From JAYVJH01 sp043777595 (lineage in GTDB: Bacteria > Bacteroidota > Bacteroidia > Cytophagales > Spirosomataceae), in NCBI GenBank assembly GCA_043777595.1, contig JAYWHT010000095.1, positions 1-8,673 of the forward strand: 8,673 nt of DNA. The letters run 5' to 3'. The notes beneath the pieces were generated by a model that worked only from the letters and a program-made list of their open reading frames with translations, had not been told where the DNA came from and did no database searches. Shown piece by piece: positions 1 through 5,935 of the stretch (positions are counted from its first letter, which is position 1; every line of letters begins with the position of its first letter). The translations under genes and the position numbers were made by a program.

Positions 1-77
1 ATAACAGCTTTAACATTCGCAATATTTTTAAATTTTATTGCCGAAATGCCCATTTTACAGGTCAAAAACTTTATCTT

Positions 78-527
78 TTAATTAGCACAATCCGTTATAC
101 TGTATTTTAGTAGTACCCTCTTGGATTCTGATAAAACGAATATATCACCTGTATTTTTGTCAATATCAAAAAAGTCCATACTTAAATATTCGCCTGGGCC
201 TGCTCCAATATTACCAATTTGTTTGATAAACTTACCATCGGTTGTAAACTCTAAGAGCGCTATTGTTTTTTCGTCTCTGACATAAATTTTATCATTGGCA
301 AACTTTACTTGGCTAAGTTCTGCAATAATTTTGGGATAGTCCAATGCTATGATTTTGTAGTCTGTTATCAGTGTGTCGAGGTCGAACTTGCCTTGGTGTT
401 TAAACTCGATTACACTAATTTTTTTTATAGTATCAGCCACTTTATTTTTATCAGAAATCTGGCACGCTACCACTAATAAAGGTAGTCCTGTTTGAAGAAT
501 ATTTATCAAAAAATTTGAGAATCGCAT
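78..527 (-). CDS. Truncated 6-bladed beta-propeller lipoprotein (possible pseudogene)
   Basis: The first 149 residues of a Bacteroidota 6-bladed beta-propeller protein are visible. I start it at the ATG at 525-527 because this gives a lipoprotein signal peptide: MRFSNFLINILQ, a hydrophobic stretch, then a lipobox-like LVVAC with Cys22. Longer in-frame starts only add residues that overlap the upstream gene. The hallmark of the family is present: a blade with GKFIKQIGNIGAGPGEY followed by FDIDKNTGDIFVLSESKRVLLKYS. Family members are usually about 350-400 residues, so this one stops after roughly one or two blades. Beyond the TAA at 78-80 the same frame stays open to the window edge (25 codons, beginning KIKFLTCK), which suggests an internal nonsense mutation. 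It probably sits on the periplasmic or outer-membrane face; its ligand is unknown. It lies downstream of a small secreted peptide gene on the same strand. Confidence 0.7.
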   Translation of the reverse strand: MRFSNFLINILQTGLPLLVVACQISDKNKVADTIKKISVIEFKHQGKFDLDTLITDYKIIALDYPKIIAELSQVKFANDKIYVRDEKTIALLEFTTDGKFIKQIGNIGAGPGEYLSMDFFDIDKNTGDIFVLSESKRVLLKYSITDCAN

Positions 528-544
528 GGCTTTGTGAAGTTTAA

Positions 545-580
545 AACCGACAGATTTAAGTTTCGTAAAATCTGTCGGTT
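545..580 (-). terminator. Intercistronic 13-bp hairpin (terminator or attenuator)
   Basis: Perfect 13-bp inverted repeat AACCGACAGATTT (545-557) / AAATCTGTCGGTT (568-580) with a 10-nt loop. On the minus strand it begins 20 nt after the stop of the small peptide gene and is followed by a short T-run (GGTTTTAAACTT). It ends 17 nt before the ATG of the propeller lipoprotein. It could terminate the peptide transcript, act as a partial terminator, or protect an RNA 3' end. The T-tract is short, so termination strength is uncertain. Confidence 0.6.
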
Positions 581-600
581 GGTTAGTTATAAAGTCAAAA

Positions 601-819
601 TTATTCTTGCGGTGACGAATTACCTGGACAGTCATTTGCTTGACACGTGCTACGACCCTCCGTACATAGAGAACCAAATGCAACCACAATTGGGCCATTA
701 TTTGTATTCAAGGTACATTGTGTTTGTTGGGCTCTTTGACCATTCCATGCTTGGGCTGGTAAGGTAAGTTTCATGAGTGGAATGAAACACATTATTGTCA
801 TGATGATTTTAGATTTCAT
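601..819 (-). CDS. Small secreted cysteine-rich peptide
   Basis: A 72-residue product that I do not recognise as a named family. It has a clear signal peptide: positively charged MKSK, a hydrophobic core (IIMTIMCFIPLMKLTL), and a signal peptidase I-type site at PAQA, giving cleavage after Ala24. The mature part, about 48 residues, has four cysteines (C35, C52, C59, C64) and Gly/Asn/Ser-rich segments, including LCTEGRSTCQANDCPGN. Four cysteines in a short exported peptide suggest two disulfides (inference). It lies directly upstream of a 6-bladed beta-propeller lipoprotein gene. That arrangement resembles the NVEALA-type small proteins found next to propeller genes in Bacteroidota, but I see no NVEALA motif, so this is an analogy only. 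No Shine-Dalgarno sequence is seen, which is normal for the phylum. Confidence 0.7.
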   Translation of the reverse strand: MKSKIIMTIMCFIPLMKLTLPAQAWNGQRAQQTQCTLNTNNGPIVVAFGSLCTEGRSTCQANDCPGNSSPQE

Positions 820-905
820 TTTTTTAATCGTTTAAATGTTTCAAAATAATACCGACCTTTCGGATGCAGGACTGTTGTAGCTAAAACGCTAAAATATTTT
901 TCTAA

Positions 906-925
906 AAAGTAGCCATTGCTACTTT
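906..925. repeat. 8-bp perfect hairpin
   Basis: AAAGTAGC (906-913), loop CATT, GCTACTTT (918-925). It lies in the divergent intergenic region between the secreted-peptide gene and the epimerase gene. It overlaps by 3 bp the start of a second, larger inverted repeat (923-964). It could be an operator or a small terminator. On the minus strand it is followed by a T-containing stretch. Confidence 0.45.
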
Positions 926-964
926 GGTAATGCAAGGTGAAACAATAGATTTTACATTACCAAA
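923..964. repeat. 10-bp inverted repeat, possible operator
   Basis: Perfect arms TTTGGTAATG (923-932) and CATTACCAAA (955-964) separated by 22 nt. Arm starts are 32 bp apart, about three DNA helical turns, which suits a dimeric regulator contacting both half-sites; a stem-loop in RNA is the alternative. It lies 121 bp before the epimerase start and 103 bp before the divergent peptide gene. Confidence 0.4.
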
Positions 965-1020
965 TATTTTTCGATATTTATTTTATGGTAAGTGTCTGGT
1001 TAGAAAAGTGGGTATTGGTA

Positions 1021-1055
1021 TTTTTGGAGTGTTGAAATGATATTCTGTATCTTTG
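1021..1055 (+). promoter_or_regulatory. Bacteroidota-type promoter of the epimerase gene
   Basis: A -33-like TTTTTG (1021-1026) is followed after 21 nt by TATCTTTG (1048-1055), an exact match to the TAnnTTTG -7 consensus of Bacteroidota housekeeping promoters. The predicted transcription start is near 1060, giving a leader of about 25 nt before the ATG at 1086. Because the TTG at 1053 lies inside the -7 element, it cannot be the translation start. Confidence 0.55.
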
Positions 1056-1085
1056 TCTTATATTATTTTACAAAAACAACAGACA

Positions 1086-2147
1086 ATGAATATTTTGATT
1101 ACGGGAGGGGCGGGTTTTGTAGGTTCATCGCTGGGGCTGGCACTCAAAGCCAATTATCCATCATATACTATTTATGCCTTAGACAATCTCAAACGCAAAG
1201 GCTCTGAACTCAATATCAGCCGATTGGCTAAGGCAGGTATCAATTTTGTGCATGGCGACATCAGAAACAAAGAAGATTTTGACTCACTGCCAGCCGTCGA
1301 TTTAGTAATCGAAGCCTCCGCCGAGCCATCGGTTTTGGCTGGCTTAGACGGCACCCCCGACTACTTGATAAACACCAATTTGTTTGGAACTGTAAACTGC
1401 CTCAACTACGCACTCAAACACAAGGCGAAGTTTATTTTTCTGTCCACCAGTCGGGTTTATCCCATCAAGACCATCGAAACCTTGAATTTTATCGAAGAGG
1501 CTACTCGTTTTTCGTTGGCCGATGAGCAGCCTGTCAAAGGTGTTTCGGCTAAGGGAATTGCCGAAGATTTCCCGTTGGAAGGCGCAAGGTCGTTGTATGG
1601 CACAACCAAATTGGCATCTGAATTGATTATTCAAGAATACAACGAATTTTATGGTTTGCAAACGGTCATCAATCGCTGTGGGGTGATTACGGGGCCGTGG
1701 CAAATGGGCAAAATCGACCAAGGTGTGATGGTGCTGTGGATAGCGAAGCATTATTTTGAACAACAACTCGGCTACTTTGGCTATGGCGGCACAGGTAAAC
1801 AAATGCGTGATATGCTACACGTGGCCGACCTATACCGACTCGTTGATTGGCAAATACATAATATTGAAAAAGTAAATGGCGAAATATTGAACGCTGGTGG
1901 AGGTTTGGCCAGTAGTGCATCGTTGCAAGAGCTAACCGTAATTTGTCAGGAAGTAACAGGTAAGACTATTCCAATAAAACAAGTGGCCGAAACCCGTACC
2001 GCCGACATTAGACTATACCTCACCGATAACAGTAAGGTAACTCGGCTCACGGGCTGGGAGCCAAAAATCGGTGTACGGCAAATTGTAGAAGAAATAACGG
2101 CTTGGCTACACGAAAACCGAGAAGCCTTAGAGCCGATTTTGAAATAA
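1086..2147 (+). CDS. NAD-dependent epimerase/dehydratase, CDP-paratose 2-epimerase-like
   Basis: An extended short-chain dehydrogenase/reductase of 353 residues, the usual length for nucleotide-sugar epimerases. The N-terminal Rossmann fold carries TGGAGFVGSS (residues 6-15, GxxGxxG) and an acidic Asp33 in YALDNL that suits NAD binding. FVHGDIRN (54-61) follows. The active-site serine/threonine region is LSTSRVY (119-125), and the catalytic YxxxK is Y171-GTT-K175. The phrases DNLKRKG (33-39), DQGVM (211-215) and GYGGTGKQMRDMLHVADL (232-249) most resemble CDP-paratose 2-epimerase (TyvA/RfbE), which inverts C2 of CDP-paratose to give CDP-tyvelose. The neighbours include no other CDP-sugar genes, so the substrate is unproven. 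I prefer the ATG at 1086 because it begins exactly at the fold (MNILITGG) and the upstream TTG overlaps the promoter. It is probably a single-gene transcript ending in the palindromic spacer. Confidence 0.88.
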   Translation: MNILITGGAGFVGSSLGLALKANYPSYTIYALDNLKRKGSELNISRLAKAGINFVHGDIRNKEDFDSLPAVDLVIEASAEPSVLAGLDGTPDYLINTNLFGTVNCLNYALKHKAKFIFLSTSRVYPIKTIETLNFIEEATRFSLADEQPVKGVSAKGIAEDFPLEGARSLYGTTKLASELIIQEYNEFYGLQTVINRCGVITGPWQMGKIDQGVMVLWIAKHYFEQQLGYFGYGGTGKQMRDMLHVADLYRLVDWQIHNIEKVNGEILNAGGGLASSASLQELTVICQEVTGKTIPIKQVAETRTADIRLYLTDNSKVTRLTGWEPKIGVRQIVEEITAWLHENREALEPILK

Positions 2148-2154
2148 AAACAAC

Positions 2155-2273
2155 ATATAAAGCAATGTCGTTTAGTTAAGAGTTTGGTGAAGACACCAAA
2201 CTCGGTTGGCTACCGTGGTTTGTGTCTTCACAAACCACTTATTTTCATAACTAAACGACATTTATATATAAAG
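2155..2273. repeat. Cloverleaf palindrome with flanking 8-bp direct repeat
   Basis: The outer stem is 15 bp and perfect: 2164-2178 (AATGTCGTTTAGTTA) pairs with 2248-2262. Inside are two perfect 10-bp hairpins: 2180-2203 (GAGTTTGGTG / CACCAAACTC, loop AAGA) and 2215-2238 (GTGGTTTGTG / CACAAACCAC, loop TCTT). Between them is a minor GGT-TGGCT-ACC hairpin (2204-2214). The two 4-nt loops are exactly complementary, and GTGAAGACAC (2187-2196) is the reverse complement of GTGTCTTCAC (2222-2231), so the element can also fold as one long hairpin. ATATAAAG occurs on both sides (2155-2162 and 2266-2273), as a target-site duplication would. It lies between convergent genes. It may be a non-autonomous mobile element (MITE or REP-like), a bidirectional terminator, or a structured RNA. 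The structure itself is directly seen; the identity is inference. Confidence 0.8.
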
Positions 2274-2317
2274 AAGTATTCGCCGTACAACGGTTTGATT
2301 TAAGCGAAGACTTCTTT
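2270..2317. terminator. 14-bp hairpin, probable 3' end of the SDR transcript
   Basis: AAAGAAGT-a-TTCGC (2270-2283) pairs with GCGAA-g-ACTTCTTT (2304-2317): 13 of 14 positions pair, with one A/G mismatch. A small CCG-TACAA-CGG hairpin (2283-2293) begins in the last base of the left arm and extends into the 20-nt loop. On the minus strand it starts 11 nt after the SDR stop codon, the right place for a terminator, and its right arm is followed by ATATATAAATG rather than a pure T-run. A second GCGAA at 2322-2326 offers alternative pairing with TTCGC. Confidence 0.55.
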
Positions 2318-2328
2318 GTTAGCGAAAT

Positions 2329-3033
2329 TTAATAATCCTGACTCAATGGGTGAATCATCAGCTCGTCAATCACAACATGGGCGGGCTGGTTCATGACATA
2401 CATAATGGTAGCGGCCATGTCGCCAGCTTGTAGCCAGTCGTGGTGCGACTCGTGTCCTTGTGGGTCGCTGTGAAACATAGTGTCCACCAAACCCGAATAT
2501 ACAACCGATACCTTGATGCCGTCTTTTCGTACTTCTTTACGCAAGGCCGCCGAAAACGCATCTTGGGCAAATTTGGACGAACAATATAGCGAGCCTCCGT
2601 CAAAAACCCGTTTGGCAACGTCAGAGGCAATGTTGATGATATGGCCACGTTTGGCGGTCTTCATGGTTGGTAGCACGGCCTTACTAAACAAAAACGTACC
2701 CTTAACATTGACATCGTACACGTCCGACCACGCCTCGGCTGTGTAGCTTTCGGTTGAGCCAAAAATACCATAACCTGCGTTGTTTATCATAAAATCAATG
2801 CCTCCAAAAGCCGTAATCATCTCGTTTACAGCACGCTGGGCCAACGATTCGTCGGCTACGTTACCCACAAAAATCAAACATTTAGCCCCCGTTGCTTCTA
2901 CTTCTGCCTGTACTTCGGCGAGTTCTTTTTGGCTGCGAGCCACCAAGCCCAAGTTATGACCCGCCTTGGCGAGTTCTATGGCCAATACTTTTCCTATGCC
3001 CTTCGATGCACCTGTCAATAATGTGGTTTTCAT
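2329..3033 (-). CDS. Classical SDR family oxidoreductase
   Basis: A 234-residue classical short-chain dehydrogenase/reductase, complete and of typical length. The coenzyme site TGASKGIG lies at residues 7-14, and Arg33 in VARS suggests preference for NADP(H). NNAG is at 84-87 and the structural Asn at 109 (DVNVKG). The catalytic triad is Ser137 (NIASDVA), Tyr150 and Lys154 (YCSSK). The C-terminal segment (HESHHDWLQAGDMAATIMYVMNQPAHVVIDELMIHPLSQ) is typical of the YdfG/serine-3-dehydrogenase-like group, where the end reads VVIDELMIxP. It is a cytoplasmic NADP-dependent carbonyl/alcohol oxidoreductase; the substrate cannot be told. It starts 37 bp after the porZ stop on the same strand, so the two are probably co-transcribed. 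No Shine-Dalgarno sequence is seen; an A-rich leader precedes the ATG. Confidence 0.93.
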   Translation of the reverse strand: MKTTLLTGASKGIGKVLAIELAKAGHNLGLVARSQKELAEVQAEVEATGAKCLIFVGNVADESLAQRAVNEMITAFGGIDFMINNAGYGIFGSTESYTAEAWSDVYDVNVKGTFLFSKAVLPTMKTAKRGHIINIASDVAKRVFDGGSLYCSSKFAQDAFSAALRKEVRKDGIKVSVVYSGLVDTMFHSDPQGHESHHDWLQAGDMAATIMYVMNQPAHVVIDELMIHPLSQDY

Positions 3034-3070
3034 TTTTTTTGTTTGCTAAGTTTTAAAATTTGTTTTTTCA

Positions 3071-5263
3071 TTATTTTATTATTGCCAATTTACCTGCCAA
3101 TGACTCTTGCCCGGTACGGTCGGTAACCAAAACTAAATAAATACCCGATTGCGCTCTATTGCCCTGATAATCGGACAAGTTCCATGAGGCTGTGCCTCCT
3201 TGCGAGCGAGTCTCAAAAATCAATCGTCCAGACAAATCTGTGATTTTGACAGTAGCACTTTCTGACAGTCCACTCACACCAACCAAACCATTAAATTCTG
3301 GCCTGACAGGATTTGGAAAAATACTAATTTGAGACAAAACTACCTCTGGCTCATTGGCCGCCGCTCGGTACGAGACAAGCCCCTTATTGGTCGAAATAAA
3401 AACTTCGCCACTGGCTGGCTCAATGGCTAAACTCAAAATAACGCTTGATGGTAGCGGGCTATTTTGCTCGTTGAATTGCTCCAAAAGCGTAGTGCCGTCT
3501 GGCCCAAATCGAAAAAGCCCGTTGCGAGTACCAATCCATTTGTTGTTGCCCCCATCAACTGCCAGTGTTGTAATGTATTCGTTATTGAGCAATTTTCGCC
3601 GTTCAAAAATGGGCGTATAGGCATTGACGTTTCCGACAAAGATATTGAAATTATCAAAAACTGCCACGCCTTTGTCTGTACCAACCCAAATATTACCGTC
3701 TCTGTCTTTGACAAATGCGCTGACGTTGTTGCTGGGCAAATTGCCGCCGTTGGGCGTTGTAGTAAGTAGTTTGGTTCGGTTTGTTTTATCGTCAAACACC
3801 AAAATACCGTCATTGCTGCGCCCAGTCAGCCATTTGTAGTTATTGTCGTCTATCAAAATAGTACTCAGTTCACGGCCTAAAAAAGAAAACGACTGCCAAT
3901 TATTACTAAATTTTTGAACATATAAATTAGGGACATTAAAACTAAACGGTACGGTACAAGCCCAAGTATTACCTTCTGAGTCTGTGGTCATATCGGTAAT
4001 GTTGGTTGGGCTGTTGGGTATTTTTTCTAATACATTATCACGATTTTTAATCAGCACTCCCTCGCTTGTTCCAACTGCAATACGGCCATCGGTGAGTTGG
4101 GTGGCGGTGGTAGTAGTTACTGGCAAATTAAAAAACGACCATTTATTTGCCGAAAATATATCAAATCCTTTGTTTTGAGCAGACAGCGCAACGATATGCT
4201 TAGAAACAGAAAACAATTTGGGGTAAATCGCAGATTGTGTAGAAACAGGCGATAGCACCCGAACCACACCATTTTGATTTTGTAATAATCCTTTTTGAGA
4301 AGTAGCAACCCAAATATTGCCGTCGGTTGTAGTCAAAACCGATTGTGGACTACTAAGGTCGGGGTTTATCCAGAGGTCGCCGTTGAGTGTTGTGATTTGT
4401 CCTAAGAGGCCAATCAAAAGCCGATTGTTTGACACATCAAGGCTTGTGATGGCAGTACTATAATTTTTCAGAACCGCCCATCGGCCTTGTTCATAGCTGT
4501 ATAATTTTGCACCAAAAGTTATAAATAATTGTTTGCCAATAGACTGAATATAAGATGGTTGGCTAATTTCTGGACTATTTAATTTTTTCCAATTATCATA
4601 AAACTGCAAATTGACATTAGCCGAATAGCGTGCCGCCAAAAGCCCCCCCGAGGTTATGGCAAAAATAGAATCATTGGCAAATGATAAATTATAAATAGCG
4701 ACCGATTGGCCATTTGTTCCCAAGTTACGGTACGTTTCTTTGATTTCTGAACGGGCAATATCAAATTTTACAATGCCAAAATCGGCAGCGATTAGCGCAT
4801 CGTTACCATTGACTACGACTTGATTGATGCGTTTGCTACCTGTAATCTGTTCGGTATTTTTAATGGTAACAATATTTTTAAAATCAGTCGGACGGCCTTC
4901 GGAATCTGTGCTGATGAGGTCAATATTACCAGAGTCGTAGCCAACGATTATTCGTTGAGCAGTCATCGAAAAAGCAATGGCTTTGATTTGGTTTTCTGCG
5001 AGGCCGTCTTGTTTAGATAGCGTAGTTGTCTGACCGTCAGTAGTATTTACATAAAAAAAACCATTGGAACTAAAACAATACAACTGCCGAGCGGCCAATG
5101 CCAAACCACGACTGTCTTGATACGAAAAGTGTGTTTGCCAAGTGTTGAGCGGGATTTGAGCGAAAACAAGCGTAAAAGTGAAAAACGAAAGGTGAAAAAC
5201 GAAAAAAAATAGTGGCCAACGACCAACGACTAATGACCAACGACTGATGACTAATGCTCTCAT
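3071..5263 (-). CDS. porZ: Type IX secretion system protein PorZ (beta-propeller with T9SS sorting domain)
   Basis: A product of 730 residues from the ATG at 5261-5263, close to the roughly 750-780 residues of known PorZ. The opening of the mature protein (IPLNTWQTHFSYQDSRGLALAARQLYCFSSNGFFYV, SKQDGL, IVGYDSGNIDLI) is the pattern I associate with PorZ. It is followed by many two-component-regulator-type propeller strands (GNIWVATSQKGLL, GRIAVGTSEGVLI, GNIWVGTDKGVAVFD, NKWIGTRNGLFRF, GEVFISTNKGLVSY). Residues about 646-730 form a type A T9SS C-terminal domain, from IFPNPV through VKITDLSGRLI to SGIYLVLV and LAIIK. In Porphyromonas, PorZ is part of the surface attachment complex that delivers anionic lipopolysaccharide to cargo proteins and is itself T9SS-exported (established knowledge). 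The signal peptide (residues 1-35, cleavage before Gln36) is unusual: it is encoded by heptanucleotide repeats. The in-frame upstream extension to 5338 is unlikely, since it would bury the signal peptide. Confidence 0.85.
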   Translation of the reverse strand: MRALVISRWSLVVGRWPLFFFVFHLSFFTFTLVFAQIPLNTWQTHFSYQDSRGLALAARQLYCFSSNGFFYVNTTDGQTTTLSKQDGLAENQIKAIAFSMTAQRIIVGYDSGNIDLISTDSEGRPTDFKNIVTIKNTEQITGSKRINQVVVNGNDALIAADFGIVKFDIARSEIKETYRNLGTNGQSVAIYNLSFANDSIFAITSGGLLAARYSANVNLQFYDNWKKLNSPEISQPSYIQSIGKQLFITFGAKLYSYEQGRWAVLKNYSTAITSLDVSNNRLLIGLLGQITTLNGDLWINPDLSSPQSVLTTTDGNIWVATSQKGLLQNQNGVVRVLSPVSTQSAIYPKLFSVSKHIVALSAQNKGFDIFSANKWSFFNLPVTTTTATQLTDGRIAVGTSEGVLIKNRDNVLEKIPNSPTNITDMTTDSEGNTWACTVPFSFNVPNLYVQKFSNNWQSFSFLGRELSTILIDDNNYKWLTGRSNDGILVFDDKTNRTKLLTTTPNGGNLPSNNVSAFVKDRDGNIWVGTDKGVAVFDNFNIFVGNVNAYTPIFERRKLLNNEYITTLAVDGGNNKWIGTRNGLFRFGPDGTTLLEQFNEQNSPLPSSVILSLAIEPASGEVFISTNKGLVSYRAAANEPEVVLSQISIFPNPVRPEFNGLVGVSGLSESATVKITDLSGRLIFETRSQGGTASWNLSDYQGNRAQSGIYLVLVTDRTGQESLAGKLAIIK
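5178..5205 (-). repeat. 14-bp tandem repeat in the porZ signal-peptide region
   Basis: On the plus strand GTGAAAAACGAAAG (5178-5191) is followed directly by GTGAAAAACGAAAA (5192-5205), two copies with one difference. The 14-bp unit is twice seven, in keeping with the heptamer array just beyond it. It encodes part of the hydrophobic core FFVFHLSFFTFTLVF. Confidence 0.8.
5215..5256 (-). repeat. Six tandem heptanucleotides at the start of porZ
   Basis: Six contiguous 7-mers on the plus strand: gccaacg, accaacg, actaatg, accaacg, actgatg, actaatg (5215-5256), consensus ACYARYG. They lie just inside the porZ reading frame and encode the near-repeat ALVISRW / SLVVGRW of the signal peptide. Three units make 21 bp, that is seven codons. 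Gain or loss of a single unit would shift the frame. Confidence 0.85.
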
Positions 5264-5344
5264 ATTCAAAATTAACAATAAAACTTTAAACCTTTTGCAT
5301 TGAGTTGCATCAAAGACTATGAAAACTAAAAAATACATACAACC

Positions 5345-5722
5345 ATGAAAACAAAATCAGTATTGGTAGCCGCCCTTTTAGTGGCTTTGAGTGCAGTTGG
5401 CGCAATGGCGCAGTCAGAACGTAAACAGCACCCTGCCGCAGCCGAGCGTGCAGAGCGAATGACACAAAAAATGGAAAAAGATTTGGGACTCAATGCCCAA
5501 CAAGTAACCGAGGTAAAGGCGCTCAATTTGGAACGAGCGAAAGCTGCCGATTCACTTCGAGCCGAACACACAGGAAGACGGCAGACCATGAAAGCCCAAA
5601 AAATGGCATTTGATGTGCGTTATAAAACCATTTTGACAGTAGAACAATATACCAAGTATCAGCAAGATGCAGAAGGTCGTCGCAAAAAAATGGGTGAAAG
5701 ACGAGAACACAAAAAGGGCTAA
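5345..5722 (+). CDS. DUF4890/Spy-like small periplasmic protein
   Basis: A 125-residue protein with a clean signal peptide (MKTK, a hydrophobic stretch, AMA, cleavage after Ala22). The mature part is highly charged and helical, rich in Lys, Arg, Glu, Gln and Ala. It carries two LTxxQ-like motifs, LNAQQ (49-53) and LTVEQ (97-101), the arrangement seen in Spy/CpxP-type periplasmic proteins. The overall look fits the Bacteroidota DUF4890 family of short secreted proteins. The Spy comparison suggests chaperone- or stress-related binding in the periplasm, but this is inference. The basic tail (RRKKMGERREHKKG) is notable. The gene is divergent from porZ with 81 bp between the starts and ends in a strong terminator that includes its own stop codon. 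I could not find a convincing promoter. Confidence 0.8.
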   Translation: MKTKSVLVAALLVALSAVGAMAQSERKQHPAAAERAERMTQKMEKDLGLNAQQVTEVKALNLERAKAADSLRAEHTGRRQTMKAQKMAFDVRYKTILTVEQYTKYQQDAEGRRKKMGERREHKKG

Positions 5723-5772
5723 CAAAAATGGTAGCCGTCGAGTATGTGGGCTGCCAGCTACCATTTTTGTTA
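5720..5772 (+). terminator. Rho-independent (bidirectional) terminator
   Basis: Perfect 16-bp inverted repeat TAACAAAAATGGTAGC (5720-5735) / GCTACCATTTTTGTTA (5757-5772). The right arm supplies a T5 run, and on the opposite strand the left arm does the same, so it can act in both directions. The left arm begins with the stop codon of the DUF4890-like gene. Confidence 0.85.
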
Positions 5773-5935
5773 TTTGGCTATTGTTTTGGTCAGAAAAAGC
5801 CACGAAGTAATAATGGACACTCCCCAAATTACAAATTGTCGGAACTTCTGATATTTTATTACCTAATGAAATTGATAGAGCGGCTACATGAGACATAAAT
5901 ATCAAAACACTTGGCTGAGATACGAAAGAAAATAG

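Noticed and set aside
1344..1802. A 152-residue minus-strand open frame inside the epimerase gene
   Set aside because: It is antisense to a gene with clear SDR motifs. No start context or recognisable domain supports it.
2164..2262. Integron attC site as an explanation for the palindrome
   Set aside because: The outer arms do not match the RYYYAAC/GTTRRRY core sites, the inner hairpins are perfect rather than carrying extrahelical bases, and there is no integrase or cassette array.
5267..5274. A TAATTTTG (minus strand) -7-like element just before the porZ start
   Set aside because: It matches TAnnTTTG but lies only 3 bp before the ATG and has no -33 partner at a suitable distance, so a promoter here would need a leaderless transcript. 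It may be chance in AT-rich DNA.
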